Shown here: one piece after another, positions 41,501 through 51,981 of the stretch
How positions within the stretch are numbered: position 1 is the stretch's first letter
Layout: the number at the start of each line of letters is the position of its first letter
Assembly (NCBI GenBank): GCA_030581615.1
Contig: JAKTTT010000023.1
Coordinates: forward strand, 62,001-126,000
Direction of reading: 5' to 3'
DNA: 64,000 bases
DNA from: Alloascoidea africana
Taxonomy: Eukaryota > Ascomycota > Alloascoideomycetes > Alloascoideales > Alloascoideaceae
Notes under the pieces: model-generated
What the model saw: the letters and a program-made list of their open reading frames with translations, nothing else
Told to the model about the DNA's origin: nothing
Database searches by the model: none
Translations under genes and position numbers: made by a program

Positions 41501-42189
41501 ATCTGATCAGAGGACGACGATTACCTGACTATAAAATCAACAATCTGCTGGAATGGGACAAAAATTCTGAATCTGATTTGGCCTTGTTAGATGATCAAGA
41601 GCGTTTTGATGATGATTACAATTACCCAATCTCAAAGATCCCGCAACTGATATCTCAATGTCTGAGTCCATATGCTATTTTATTCCAATACAATATTAAA
41701 AGACGTGTTTCCCATCTCTCGGCACTTCAGGAACTGCTAAAGCTTTTGAAATTCAAGAATCTTCCCAAAAAATACTTTGTGATCCTTCTCGACATGTTCT
41801 TGGATGAATTGGATAGTTGGAAAGAGCAGGTAGGTTCTTTTGCAGCACATCCTATCCTTTCCTTCAGCAAAGATCTGGTGGTACTCATTGGCATTTGCAA
41901 CAAGTATGAAGATGTTTCTAAGAAGCAGTACAATGCATTTTTGAAGAAATGTGCTAGGCTAAAAGTTCGAAACAGCAGACAGAACGAAGACGGCCGAGGC
42001 CTGATTCGGGTTGCACCAAAGCAACCCATCTATGAGAATGAAGATGCTGAGTGTCTAAAAGAATACTTTACTTTCAAGTATTCCAACACTCAAGATGGGG
42101 ATGCGCAAACGCTACCTGGAATTGACGAGGTTATCAAAAGAGCAAGAATTGCAATCACATCGGAGACTTCAAAACTGTTTCTTCTGTAA
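38563..42189 (+). CDS. NUP85: Nucleoporin Nup85 with N-terminal FG-type region
   Basis: About 1208 residues from MSGNGSDSD at 38563; the frame is open from an ATG at 38449 (1246 residues) and that start cannot be excluded. The first about 380 residues are disordered and contain many FG dipeptides (SFSFGNTFGNKFQFG, NFGTNFGQ, LSFGKD, FSFGDK, FGFGKT). An acidic patch follows, then an alpha-helical body with the Nup85-type pattern (SWYEAICGLVFFHDPTKS, SWEMTCYKALDEDYLQVLL, MDLGISCYLVQLLLL). Nup85 is part of the Y-shaped Nup84 complex that scaffolds the nuclear pore. S. cerevisiae Nup85 (744 aa) lacks the FG extension. The family call rests on the helical body, which diverges fast. Confidence 0.72.
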   Translation: MSGNGSDSDAPEKIQDANFASANVDSAYAFQPSKGTGFFLNDANKQKTAEETDTTKSFSFGNTFGNKFQFGIPSSSTDEAQTSVFGGGDLTKPLFGSQTAGQNTSQFSSHSNSGSQSLGGAKQNEPGPTSSQPAFNFGTNFGQATDLFKNSGTKPSFFTTQGNQETQNKTASEQIKPISFGVGNNGITSGPGVLSFGKDRDVTSASTFPLTGTSKDTGKPLPKSKIPTLSFTSGASSKHSLGTSTSKENENQHERGTDSKTIPKPPNSFLTGRGKQNWQSAFSFGDKNSSEESFQSKPEQSEIGTGKEQGTTNILQAPSKNFGFGKTPGKPNFFSTSATEDKDKTIEKEISSNGSTKSDDQEDVNLDDYSDDDYDDDRDPRLITLEDAPIPHGRVDVWNQETKRTLKFALNPAQPNGVAWIDQVDLKRGERVPPAFEHETRVFQQDLLQFDNSPEYAEFLQNSFNNFRAVSDEVRKAKNQIGIVAANNSILGPTSENFDRDMFLQSHFKQLLENVEKLRDSKREISNSLDDDSDPAVLRSDDLVDIYNILNCVQATTFAFNNEFAEALKLWINQADPSPSIDITKEIISYNVEWKGEPTVIPILHYYFWPFVTKLIIRGLIEEARIFIGKSGWELVLGPEEKQFFEMFNFLNQLLQSYPKNQGASTSFRQWRSSALHLSKEIQNVQPSNSIHSKSKQIKMGLKTLFSVMGGDSASILSASDSWYEAICGLVFFHDPTKSRLKEYFDKATEAHPVDLTLINSWEMTCYKALDEDYLQVLLTVQAMDLGISCYLVQLLLLKGKLEDYLTTFYEQKLKRGLADDGNDEPELSIYEYLVLHHALQCCDSPSLIKIGIELLFYLYTEYEENESYENESPAVLNKKILTVAETIEEVLYHFYIKSNVDLEYVFNTLNKLYQLRSERSLKLSVTLKQIHKILAKRYLNAMNTTDEDNEYFYNSMILYYKSEDFDTIRIQCWKVFENYLIRGRRLPDYKINNLLEWDKNSESDLALLDDQERFDDDYNYPISKIPQLISQCLSPYAILFQYNIKRRVSHLSALQELLKLLKFKNLPKKYFVILLDMFLDELDSWKEQVGSFAAHPILSFSKDLVVLIGICNKYEDVSKKQYNAFLKKCARLKVRNSRQNEDGRGLIRVAPKQPIYENEDAECLKEYFTFKYSNTQDGDAQTLPGIDEVIKRARIAITSETSKLFLL

Positions 42190-42480
42190 CTTTTTCTCCT
42201 ATAACAAGTTGACTACGTATAATGTATTGGTGTTTGTGAATACTAATTGTGATGTAAAACTCTTTTATTGTAATTTTTATTTTTAAGGAATAAAAAGTGA
42301 GCATGGAAAAAGCAAACTAAAAGAAGTAAAATGAAAAATCTTTCTATGCTTATAATCTTTTCAAAGCTTTCTATTCATGCTTAACTGGGACATTAATGAA
42401 TCTGGGTAGGAAGACTATACTGGCCTGTCTCATTCGAATCGCCGCACTCCAAAAAGAGAAAAAAAATGTGTGGTCCCCAT
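42190..42480. other. Convergent 3' intergenic region of NUP85 and VMA3
   Basis: AT-rich with polyadenylation-like stretches (AATAAAAAG near 42288). No gene is seen. Confidence 0.45.
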
Positions 42481-43493
42481 TTAACAGGTAACGTCCTGGG
42501 TTGCTCTGGAGTTCAACAACAAGGCGACGATAAGGCCATACAGACCCAAAACTTCGGCGAAAATGAGGATCAAAATCATTCCAACAAAGAGCCTTGGCTG
42601 TTGAGCGGTTCCTCTAACACCTGCATCGCCGACGATTCCAATGGCAAATCCAGCAGCGAGTCCCGATAGACCCACAGAAAGGCCAGCGCCGAGTTGGATG
42701 AATCCGGTGTAGAGCGCCTGCTGTTGCTTAAGGGAGTCTGTAACGAGAACAGAAACCACAAGGCCGTAGATGGCAATAATACCAGCCATAATGACGGGGA
42801 CAATGTCTGAGTTGGGTTAGTTTTGTCGAATTGGGAGCTGCTAAAACAAAACAATGCTCAAAGATAAGGCAAACAAAAAACTCACTCTTGACAAGAAGGT
42901 CGGGTCTCAGGACACAAGTGGCACAGATACCGACGCCAGACTTTGCAGTACCATAAGCGGCACCAAAACCTGAAAGACTGTTAGAAAAACCAGTTCTCTT
43001 GCAACGCTATTGGTATTTTGGGGGAAAGGACCGAAGGAACACATACAGGTAAAAATGATGGCAGCAGCACAGCCAATAGAGCCAAAAAATGGCTACAACA
43101 GTGGGGGGTCATTAGTATATGATATTTCTCCCAGGAATTTACAATTGTTATCTCGATTAAAACCATGGCGAAAACATACAGCATAGACAGGGCTAATAAA
43201 AACAGGCAGATTTGTTAGTTTAACGTCTCTAAAACAAGCCAGTGCTCTGGTCTAGGTCCAATGAACATATCAACAAGGCATTCGCAAAGAGAATTGAAAG
43301 AGTTCGCAGGGTTTAAAGCCGGATGCATTGATTGAACATCGAGCTATCTCGTTCTCATTCTCGTTCTCGTTCTCGTTCTCGTTCTCGTTCTCGCTCTCAT
43401 AGGCATGCCCATCTGAACCCACCACATGTGCTAGCTGTGGCAATACCGCTCGGTGATTTGAGTAACAACAGAAACTTACCAAAGGTCGGACAT
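42481..43493 (-). CDS. VMA3: V-ATPase proteolipid subunit c (5 exons, one of 13 nt)
   Basis: Spliced model: exons 43480-43493 (14 nt), 43180-43192 (13 nt), 43047-43092 (46 nt), 42886-42969 (84 nt), 42481-42806 (326 nt); exactly 160 residues as in S. cerevisiae Vma3. The N-terminus reads [20 protein letters not shown], joined across three introns, then [60 protein letters not shown] and [20 protein letters not shown] with the proton-carrying glutamate in the last helix. Introns are 287, 87, 77 and 79 nt with GTAAGT, GTATGT, GTATGT and GTGAGT donors. It forms the membrane rotor ring of the vacuolar proton pump. The first intron carries a hexamer repeat. Confidence 0.95.
43336..43399. repeat. 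TTCTCG hexamer repeat inside VMA3 intron 1
   Basis: About eight units of TTCTCG/TTCTCA (GAGAAC on the gene strand) lie in the 287-nt first intron. They are purine-rich on the transcribed RNA, resembling splicing-enhancer sequence; that role is speculative. Confidence 0.8.
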
Positions 43494-43878
43494 TTTAGAT
43501 TAAGGGTAATGAGAGATAGTTAGAAATATATATACGGGTGCGTATCTACTGCCAGAGAGGGAGACTTTGCGATTGGGGTTCCGCCAGAGTTGGTCAAAAG
43601 GCAGTGAAACGACGGGGAGAAAGCGACGAAACCAGGAGGGAGCTTCCGGACACAGATGTACGCACTACCAGCGTATATCCCGGCACTGTAGAGATCTCTG
43701 GTGGCACGTGACCCTGGGCTTAAGCCTTTCAGATTGCAAAATTTATTTTTTCACCGTTATTCACATCAAGCAGATTTTCCTTTCAAAAAGACAAGAGGCG
43801 AGCCATCGCAAGGAACCTTTTGCCAAGTAATTAATAGCAGGTTATTGAATAAGCAACCGTTACAGTCCTTTTCAAAGA
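43494..43878. promoter_or_regulatory. Divergent promoter of VMA3 and SNU13
   Basis: 385 nt between the two start codons. A TATATATA stretch at about 43527-43534 lies about 35 nt upstream of the VMA3 ATG, and a CACGTGA E-box-like motif at about 43706 lies nearer SNU13. No coding content is credible. Confidence 0.5.
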
Positions 43879-44259
43879 ATGTCCGAGCCTAATCCCAAAG
43901 CATTTCCTCTTGCTGATGCAAGTTTGACCCAGAGTATTTTGGATATCGTTCAGCAGGCAAGCCACTATCGCCAGCTCAAGAAAGGTGCGAATGAGACCAC
44001 AAAGACCTTGAACAGGGGCATCAGTGAGTTCATCGTGATGGCAGCGGACACGGAGCCCATTGAGATTTTGCTCCATCTGCCCTTGCTGTGTGAGGACAAG
44101 AACGTTCCGTACATCTTTGTCCCTTCGAAAATGGCATTGGGTCGTGCCTGTGGAGTTTCGAGACCTGTTATTGCTGCCAGTATCACTTCAAACGATGCTT
44201 CGAAGATAAAGGATAGCATTCTCAAGATTAAGGATGAGGTGGAGAGAATGCTGATCTAA
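43879..44259 (+). CDS. SNU13: snoRNP/U4 snRNP protein Snu13 (15.5K)
   Basis: 126 residues, the same length as S. cerevisiae Snu13. It shows the L7Ae/Nhp2 fold: [20 protein letters not shown] for kink-turn binding, [40 protein letters not shown] and RPVIAASIT. It binds kink-turns in box C/D snoRNAs and U4 snRNA and nucleates snoRNP and tri-snRNP assembly in the nucleus. RPVIAASIT distinguishes Snu13 from ribosomal L7Ae and from Nhp2. No intron is needed. Confidence 0.96.
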   Translation: MSEPNPKAFPLADASLTQSILDIVQQASHYRQLKKGANETTKTLNRGISEFIVMAADTEPIEILLHLPLLCEDKNVPYIFVPSKMALGRACGVSRPVIAASITSNDASKIKDSILKIKDEVERMLI

Positions 44260-45186
44260 TGTATTTGCTTTTCCCATTTTTTTTCACTATTTTTTGGTTT
44301 TTTCAATTGCTCATGCACTATATTAGAAGAAGCTCAAGTTTGCAAATGTTTATGTAAAGAGAGGGGAAGATGTTACACTTTACTGTTATTGTCCATTTAA
44401 GAGACTTGTGAATAGTTATGACCTATATAATACTATATTTGAAATGAACAATTTCTCCTTTTTTTTTCTCTTATTGTCTGTGATTTGCGTTTGTTGTATA
44501 GACCAAGAATCAATATATGCTTGCAATTTCATCTATATCGTGCCAACGAGTGCGTGACATTTTTCGCGAAAAGAACCTTGAACTAGCTGGTCTTGGTATA
44601 TAGTAGATCCCGAGATACTTGTGGCATGCAAACCATCGCCAGCCCTAAGTAGCTTGGGGCTTCTGTGAAGAAATGTAAAGAGAAAGAAAATACAAGGGAA
44701 CTGCGGCTGCTATGCTTCAAGAAGTATATTCTATCTATATGATCTACATAACTTTATACTCTCAGAATTCCCATGTCCAGCGAAATGTAGATCGCACATT
44801 GGAGAATGGAAACATGAAGCCGCCAGCCCCAGATCGCGGGTTTCGAGAACACGACAAGTGCCGTACAAGCGACACACCATGATGGCATCCGAAACAAGGG
44901 CAGATCTCGCTTCCTCTGTCCGACTTCCTCAGTCCTTGGTTCACTCGCCAACATTTTAAATTCGGGGTGCCCTGATCCTGAGCTTTGGGCTTGAGGATCT
45001 CAGAAAGGACTCGGACCCAGTATTACGCGTGCGGTACCTCATATACGCAAGGGTCTTGTCACAGAGCCACTGCCTCTCTTCTTTCTCATCTCTCAGAAAC
45101 AGAACCAGAGCACCAAGAGAGCTGGAAAAGAGGAATTTCCCCTGCCTTGTCTCTCTCTTCCGTTTCTCACACACGAGCAGTATCAG
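44260..45186. other. Intergenic: SNU13 3' flank and PEF1 promoter; one doubtful small ORF
   Basis: The A/T-rich left part is the SNU13 3' flank. On the minus strand around 44754-44955 a 66-residue frame from an ATG has two hydrophobic stretches (WCVACTALVVF and ILQCAIYI) and could be a small membrane protein, but no family is recognised. A pyrimidine-rich stretch lies near 45060-45180, before PEF1. Confidence 0.3.
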
Positions 45187-46293
45187 ATGGCCTTAGACGA
45201 CGAGCTGGCGGTAAGTAGGCCCTCCTGTCCTCTAATCTCGATGCTGATCTGTTACTGGACAGGGATCTAAATACGACCGTATCCCTAACCATTCACGGAA
45301 TAGGTGAATCCCACTCCAAGTCAAGCTTTCGGGGAAAAGAATCCTCCAAGACCACGACCCCAGACTCAAACCAACTATGCTCAGCAGCAGCAGCAGCAGC
45401 AACAGTATTACCAGCCTCAGAGACCCGCAACTTTCCACCATTCTCAGCAATCCCAGCAGCATCCCCAACAACCACATCAGAAACAGCATGGCTATAGGCC
45501 GCCTCCCCCGTCCCACCAACAGGTCCCCGGTAGAATGCAATCCCCTGTATACCAGAACTACAATGGAAATGGCCAGTTTGCCAGGCCTGTGTCCAACTCT
45601 TCAAGCACAACCGTCAACTCCATGCCTCCTCAGATGAATTGGAATGGAAATCAAACGGGAAATGGCAATGGAAATGGAAATCACAATAATGGGCGGACGA
45701 ATACAATGACGAGTCAACACAGCAACAGCATGTCAATGCCATATATGCCTCCGAATAGCGCAGATACGCAACGCCTCGAGTACCAACTACGAAGCCTTTT
45801 CAATAAAGTAGACACGAACAGAACAGGCATGCTCTCCGAGCGTGAACTTTCTAATGCACTGTTGAACAACGACTTTAGCCGGTTCAACTCGGACACAGTC
45901 CGACTTATGATCAAGCTGTTCGACAAGGATGGCTCCGGAACGATTGGCTTCCGAGAATTTTACCACCTTTGGAACTACATTGCATACTGGAGGAGAATCT
46001 TCGAGCAGTTTGATGCTGATGGGAGCAGGACGATATCTTTCCAGGAGTATCAGAACGCGTTGGAATCTTTTGGATACCATATTTCGACCGACTCTGTTCT
46101 CTACATTTACTCCAAGTTTTCCAATTTCAAGCGCCAGGAAGGAGTTTCAGTGATGCAGTTTGATATGTTTGTTGAATCTTTGATTTGGCTTTTGAGATGT
46201 ACGAATTCTTTCAAAAAATATGATACTACGGGCACAGGAATGGGAAACATCCCCTTCCAAGACTTTGTGAAAGAGGTTGTAAGCTTCCGATAA
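45187..46293 (+). CDS. PEF1: Penta-EF-hand calcium-binding protein Pef1 (2 exons)
   Basis: Exons 45187-45210 (MALDDELA) and 45304-46293; 337 residues, close to S. cerevisiae Pef1 (335). The 93-nt intron has GTAAGT, a CCCTAACC branch point and ATAG. The N-terminal 150 residues are Gln/Pro/Asn-rich with CAG-triplet runs. The C-terminal half is an ALG-2/sorcin-type penta-EF-hand module: loops DTNRTGMLSERE, DKDGSGTIGFRE and DADGSRTISFQE, then two degenerate hands ending FKKYDTTGTGMGNIPFQDFV. It binds calcium and zinc in yeast and acts in polar bud growth and cation sensing. The CTG in LFDKDG falls on a conserved Leu, which argues for the standard code. Confidence 0.93.
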
Positions 46294-47127
46294 ATGATTC
46301 ATCTTTTTACCGCAAATTTTTTGTTTGTTATTGTGTTCGCCTTTGCCCTTTTATGTAATTGTTCCCGTTCTATAATCTCCTTTTTTTTTGGAAAATTCTC
46401 ACACGAAGACGTATTTAATGGCTGATCCTTTTGATTAATTGTCTCATTCTATTTCCTTGTTGATTTTTGATTGTCCGTTCCACGCTTGTTGACTTGCCAA
46501 AGCAAAGTCGAAAAGCTCCGAAAATATCCGCCCGATTAGCGTTCTCGCCTTGTCATTACCCGATCTCGATCTCGGTGTTAATATCTACCTCTTGCCTTAA
46601 CACGTGGTCTCGATCACATATGAGTATCAATTCTCTATTCCCGTATATAGTTTATAAACTTGTTGTTCTCTATAATTGCTGTTTGACTCCTGCATTATTT
46701 TTCCCATAACCCCCTTATCGCCGCCTCTTGGTTCAGGAAGTTACAGGGTTGCATACATGCCCAAGTACGAACGCATCGTATTGTAAACCCTGACAAGTCT
46801 GCTTGATAACGCCTGTTGAGAATACTGGACCCAATAGATCTCATTCTGCTACCGTTTGAGCCTTTGCTAGACATAAATGAATTGATCATAGTTCACTATT
46901 GCCTACAAAATTATAAACTCACTAAAGTTTCAGCAACAAGAAAGGTTTATTGGTAAAATAAAAAGATCATTAGTTTAGTACGACACTCTCAACGCCATCT
47001 CAAATAGAAACCACAGATCCAATTATCGCTTCAATAAATCGAGGCTAGCAAATCAGTTCATAATACGTAAAGCGATAGGAAGAGCATGTGGTGGTTTTGT
47101 GTTTTTTTCTTCATAATTATAAAACTT
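46294..47127. other. Convergent 3' intergenic region of PEF1 and MDS3
   Basis: 834 nt between two 3' ends. A T-rich run (46379-46389) is compatible with termination signals. Two short frames show no coding character. Nothing else is recognised. Confidence 0.4.
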
Positions 47128-50100
47128 TTAACGGTCCTTCTTTATCAGCGTAGAGAAAAATGTTCGCTTTTTAGGCACTGCTCCAACAGAGCCCAAGTTC
47201 CGCTCATCGTCATCGTCAATAGACTCATCAATGTTTCCAGCTCCATGTGCATAGTTCCCGCTATTGTATTGTCCCATCCCACCAGCACCACCGCTGCCAG
47301 GTTTATTTCTAAGTTCGTCTTTTCGGCCCTTATTTCCAGGGTAATCTCGTCCACTATTAGTGGACTCGCCATCGGTGCTGTTAAATGAAACGGTATCGCT
47401 GTTCTCCGAAAGCTTTTTGTGATGCTGTCCTCTGTGTTGAGAAGGTGATTGCGGTTCTCCTTTATTCCGTCCCGAAGAAAGATCTACCCCAAACGAGTAA
47501 GGCTTGTTGGAGTCATCAGAGGGCTTTTGGGAAATTTCGCTAATAACAGAGGACTCGTATCTTTTATTCGAAGGATAGAAATCATCACTAAACTGTTGAC
47601 TTTCCACCTCTCCCACATCATTGCCAACATCACGAGACTTGTTCTCGTTATCCAGCTTTTCTTTTTTCTTCAATTCCTGCGTGTAATGTTCTTGTAATCT
47701 CCTATCCATTTCCAACAATCTTGCAATTCTATTGATCAGTTTATCGTCATCCACAAGCGCACTGATGTCAAAAATCGTCTCCAATAGATCAATCGATCTG
47801 TTGTACGCTTTTGAGTTTGCACTTGTCTTTGAGGAGACTAAAGTCTGAACGTTCAAGTCCAAAAACTCGGTGTTTCCAAGAACCAAACGTGCAAGACTTC
47901 CAGTTTTGTCCGCGCTAGCTGGATCGCCATAGCGTTTGTTCAACGATTTGAAAGTTTCCGTCACAGGATCGTAATTAGAGCCATGGTTGAGTGGCTTATT
48001 TGCAAGAAGCTTGGATATTGAAGATAGTTTGGTGTAGTCTATGCCTCCTCTAGTCTTTCCTCTTTTTCCAATAGCTGCTGCAAGTCCTGTCGATTCATCA
48101 ATCGATTGCCATAGGTTCAATTTCCTAATGTCTTCATGGCTCTCAAACAATGCCCATTCAATGTTTGTAACTATACCAAAAAGCAAAAGCGAGATTTGAT
48201 GGTACAAGAATGGAATCTCATAGTACTTCCCCATGAAAAGTAAATCCACCAACAACGGAAGCTTCCACATTGGATTCAGAGACCCAGAGTGTAAAAATTC
48301 CAAAAGCGCCATCACTGAATTGTGGGGGAATGGCATGTACAAAGCACGGGGAATTGCAACCGATTCCAAATATGAAACTTCGTGTTCATTTTCTTCTTCA
48401 TCATCTTCGGCAATAGAAGATTTAGGTCCAAGTCCGCTATCTATGCTCTTCAGAGATGAGGAAATGATGGACATTTTGGATTGCCTAAATAAAGAATTGA
48501 TGTCCCCAGATCCACCACTCTCTGGAACATTGGGGAGCGATTTCCCTCCAGCGCCGCCATTACCAGCTGTGGGAACCTTTGCATCCCCCTTTTGCTGTTT
48601 AGAGCCAGGTGGCACTGAAGGCAATGGAATGCTGGGGACGGGAGTAGGCGTTCTTTCGCCTGCGTGAGAGGAAGGGCCAGCTCCAGCCACATCGGTAGGG
48701 CTGATTGCAGATGATGATCTCTCCTTGGTGATTCCAGAGTCTGTCCCTGAAGCAGAGTTACCGCTGTTACTAACCTTGCTATCCTCGGATTGCGACTGCT
48801 GAGATGAATCTACAACCGATTCCTCAGTCAATGGTGTGGAAATGGTAGAAGGATTTCTGGATCTAGGTTGTGATCCGCTCCACATGGAAGAAACATGGGA
48901 AATTGAAGGCGCCAACGAAGCATTATCATCCAAAAACGAGGATCTAAAAATTGAATACGATTTTCCAGATTTGGTAGAGAAGGCTCGTGTGCTGGTAGAC
49001 ATTATACTCATACCGCCAAATATACTGGCATTGTCCTTGACGCTGAACGAAGCCTGGGATGCAGAATCATGACGAGGGTGCTGCTGTGAATTCGAGGCAG
49101 CATTATAAGCCTGTTCCAAATTTTCCAAAAAGCTGATTCCATCATGGTTATCACTTGCCTTGTTATAAGCTTGGATTAACAAGGTCTCAAAATACTTTCC
49201 CCATCTTGATCTCAGCAATTTCAAAGACGTGGGGATTGTGGTGTTTGAAGCGGTTCTAATTTCGCAATCACTTATAAACGGAGCATATTTGTAGAGAACA
49301 TCATTTCCCAGAGAAACTGCCTCATCACTAAAAATTGAACCAGGGAAGTTGACGATCCCGTACGCAGGTAAATCGATAATTTGTAATCTCTTAAAGTGTT
49401 GTACAAAGGGGTTATAGCCCTGTTCTTTATCCGCACCTATCAACACCAGCTTATGGTGTGATTTCCACAAAAAGGAGCCCCAGAAGGACCCGATCGCACT
49501 GTCAACATTAAGTTTGTACCAACTACAAGAGGGCACATGGTAGACAAAAATGTCAAACTTCTTTCGAGATATGGAGTTCCCGCAAATGAAGAAAAAATCT
49601 CCAAACATGCCTCCAGAAGGGTACAGTATATCACAACAAGGTATTCCTTCAGAAGCATTTTTTAAAGGGGAACGATAGCCAAAACTTGTTGACATTGTAG
49701 GGATGAAAGGGAACGAAATTAAAGGTTGTTCATTATGAAACTCCTGTGTGCCTTGATCCACCAAGCGGCGTGAATAGAGGAAGATAGTGGCCGCATTCTT
49801 GTGGTAAATTGCTGGAATGGCAAAATCTGTAGAACAGGGCACATCCGCCGAATCTACTTGATGGTGATGTCCAGCAGAGGAGGGTTCATGCTTGTTGTAA
49901 TTTGCCTCGACAAGATCCGTACCATCTGTTACCCAAATCTTTTTGCGAAAGTCAAAGATGGAAAATTCACATAGGTTTTTGTTATATCTATCTTTCCCTC
50001 CGATTAGCACAAGACCTGCAAAAGAGGTTATCTTGGGTTGGCCCTTGGGATTCGGCTGTTTCTTTTTCTTCTCCCCAGAGGCGTCTTGGCCATGATCATG

Positions 50101-50619
50101 CACGGGCTCCGATCTCGTTATTGTGGAGGCGGGGATTTTGGGATTGGATATGATGGTGTGAGCAAATCTGGGAGTTGGACAGGTTCCGTCTATTGAGTTT
50201 TGTCCACTTGACTGCAGCTGCCAAATATTTGTATTCAAATCGAACGACCAAAGGTCATTTGCAGGTTTCAAAATCTTGAATTCTTCATCGAATACCAAAC
50301 CTCCAAACAGAATGAGACTGTTCTTGTAACTGGTGATTGAGTGGAACAGACGAGGAGGCGGCACTGGAGAGCGTGCATGCGGCTTCACGAGAGTCCACTG
50401 TCTTCTCGTAAGGTTCAAGACGAAGAGGTTAGAGGTCAGAAGGGATGGCCATTCGGTCGAAGGGTGCACAGCGTCATTGATCTCGTTCACATTAGCTGTC
50501 ATAATGTCTAATTTTCTAGTACATCCGCCATGTACAAAGATGTAGCTGCTTGTAATTGTTGAAGCTGCTCCTGTGAGCACCTCCGGAAGAGAAGTGTCAC
50601 AGGCCATATGGGTGGGCAT
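47128..50619 (-). CDS. MDS3: Kelch-repeat regulator of the Mds3/Pmd1 family
   Basis: 1163 residues, no intron; a second ATG four codons downstream is possible. The N-terminal about 470 residues are kelch-like blades (YIFVHGGC, LYVLNL-type TSNLFVLNLTRRQWTLVKP, NSLILFGGLVFDEE, NDLWSFDLNTNIWQL, FAGLVLIGGKDRYNKN). A BTB-like segment follows with LPAYGIVNFPGSIFSDEAVS and DCEIRTASNTTIPTSLKLL, characteristic of Mds3/Pmd1. The middle is Ser-rich, a later helical part (SVMALLEFLHSGSLNPMWKL) completes the BTB-associated region, and the tail is charged and disordered. In yeasts these proteins are negative regulators of early meiosis genes and act in pH and TOR-linked responses. MDS3 and PMD1 are duplicates in S. 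cerevisiae; here a single name is arbitrary. Confidence 0.82.
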   Translation of the reverse strand: MPTHMACDTSLPEVLTGAASTITSSYIFVHGGCTRKLDIMTANVNEINDAVHPSTEWPSLLTSNLFVLNLTRRQWTLVKPHARSPVPPPRLFHSITSYKNSLILFGGLVFDEEFKILKPANDLWSFDLNTNIWQLQSSGQNSIDGTCPTPRFAHTIISNPKIPASTITRSEPVHDHGQDASGEKKKKQPNPKGQPKITSFAGLVLIGGKDRYNKNLCEFSIFDFRKKIWVTDGTDLVEANYNKHEPSSAGHHHQVDSADVPCSTDFAIPAIYHKNAATIFLYSRRLVDQGTQEFHNEQPLISFPFIPTMSTSFGYRSPLKNASEGIPCCDILYPSGGMFGDFFFICGNSISRKKFDIFVYHVPSCSWYKLNVDSAIGSFWGSFLWKSHHKLVLIGADKEQGYNPFVQHFKRLQIIDLPAYGIVNFPGSIFSDEAVSLGNDVLYKYAPFISDCEIRTASNTTIPTSLKLLRSRWGKYFETLLIQAYNKASDNHDGISFLENLEQAYNAASNSQQHPRHDSASQASFSVKDNASIFGGMSIMSTSTRAFSTKSGKSYSIFRSSFLDDNASLAPSISHVSSMWSGSQPRSRNPSTISTPLTEESVVDSSQQSQSEDSKVSNSGNSASGTDSGITKERSSSAISPTDVAGAGPSSHAGERTPTPVPSIPLPSVPPGSKQQKGDAKVPTAGNGGAGGKSLPNVPESGGSGDINSLFRQSKMSIISSSLKSIDSGLGPKSSIAEDDEEENEHEVSYLESVAIPRALYMPFPHNSVMALLEFLHSGSLNPMWKLPLLVDLLFMGKYYEIPFLYHQISLLLFGIVTNIEWALFESHEDIRKLNLWQSIDESTGLAAAIGKRGKTRGGIDYTKLSSISKLLANKPLNHGSNYDPVTETFKSLNKRYGDPASADKTGSLARLVLGNTEFLDLNVQTLVSSKTSANSKAYNRSIDLLETIFDISALVDDDKLINRIARLLEMDRRLQEHYTQELKKKEKLDNENKSRDVGNDVGEVESQQFSDDFYPSNKRYESSVISEISQKPSDDSNKPYSFGVDLSSGRNKGEPQSPSQHRGQHHKKLSENSDTVSFNSTDGESTNSGRDYPGNKGRKDELRNKPGSGGAGGMGQYNSGNYAHGAGNIDESIDDDDERNLGSVGAVPKKRTFFSTLIKKDR

Positions 50620-51981
50620 GATTAACTTTCACAGGTTGAAAGAAAAAAGAAAGGGGTGTAACTATAAAAGAACCAAAAGTTCAAAGCAAAACTAAGAAAA
50701 AAAAGAGAAAATACGGGCGGAAAGAGGGCAAGGGATGGTGCAATTAAAGGAATCAGTTTGGGGCGGACCAATATTTTCAGGCCGGGAGATCCTTCCAAGG
50801 TTGGCTTCTCGCTTTCCAGATGGAGGTGAGGGCGCCTACCAATCAAGCACAGAGTGTGTTCTACATGGAACTCGCCTTGACTGTATAATTCAGTGGATGC
50901 ATATCTCTTCAGTTGCTCGTGTGTCTTGCTCAGCGTACCTGGTTCCTGCGAATTGTGTGGTTGTGGCGCTTCAAGTTTTTGAGAAGAGTGTCGATGGTAA
51001 TTGATGCAAGCGTGCCGATGGGCACTTGAGTGAGCTGTTTGGAAGTGATTACACTTGGCGATAAGGGTTTTTGAAGTCTAGAAAAGGTGGTAGCCGAAAT
51101 GAATTAAAGCAAATGAATGCAATGAAATAATTAACCAAATAAGAAATAGAAATAATCAAACCTTTCAGCCCAGCTGAAAAGCCACAATAAACAAGAACCT
51201 GAAATAAGAAGCACAAACATATCCAAGAAAAAGTCAAGGCTAAACATATGTTTGTTCGGTTATAGCCGGTATCAGAATTTGTTTACAGGGAAACAATGCA
51301 AGACACGCGGTCAAGGCTATAGCGTTTCGTATTTTCACACATAACACCATGAGATTGTATTTCTCATCTTACTATTCCTACTGTGAAGTGAATTATACTG
51401 AATAACGACTTTATCAGCTGCATAACAACACATCTTTCAAATCAGCAAGTGAAGCTGAATTTACTCTAGTCAAACTTTGAAAATTATACAACATACAGTT
51501 AGAAGAAAAGATCAAAGTATATACAAAATAGCAGTCTTTTCTCTCCAATCTATATGTAATCGATTTCCAAAAGTTGAGCAAAACGACAAGAACACATATG
51601 AAAAGAGCAAGTGGCACAAATAATGTGGAGAGAAAGAACTAGGACAATAGTATGAGTGGGAAAGAGTACAAATGGTAGAGAATGAAACACAAACACAATA
51701 ATGGTAATTGGTTTAGAAAAAAAAATGTCAACTAAAAGAAATGATCCAAGAATGAAAGAGCAGATGAATACACAATACACTGGCAATCAAACATAAAAAA
51801 GAAACAGTGTTGTGTATGTTCAACTTTGGATAAATTTTGCTTTTGTCATTCCAAAAATAAAATAAAAACAAAACATTTTCCAGCATTGTGGTCTGTCAAT
51901 ACTTTAATCTTTATCTTCAATGCAGATCATGCTCTTCCTCCTTGTTAAGTAGTACTATCTTTCTATACCCTTTTTCTTCTC
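50620..51981. other. Long intergenic region between MDS3 and TOM70
   Basis: 1.36 kb upstream of MDS3 and downstream of TOM70, both leftward. The part nearest MDS3 carries A-rich stretches on the plus strand. At about 51153-51182 an imperfect hairpin (CCTTTCAG...CTGAAAAG) is seen. An 89-residue frame at 50735-51004 has no recognised features. Nothing could be called. Confidence 0.4.

Noticed and set aside
50735-51004. 89-codon plus-strand ORF upstream of MDS3
   Set aside because: No domain, no splice partner and lies in a promoter region; chance ORF is likely.
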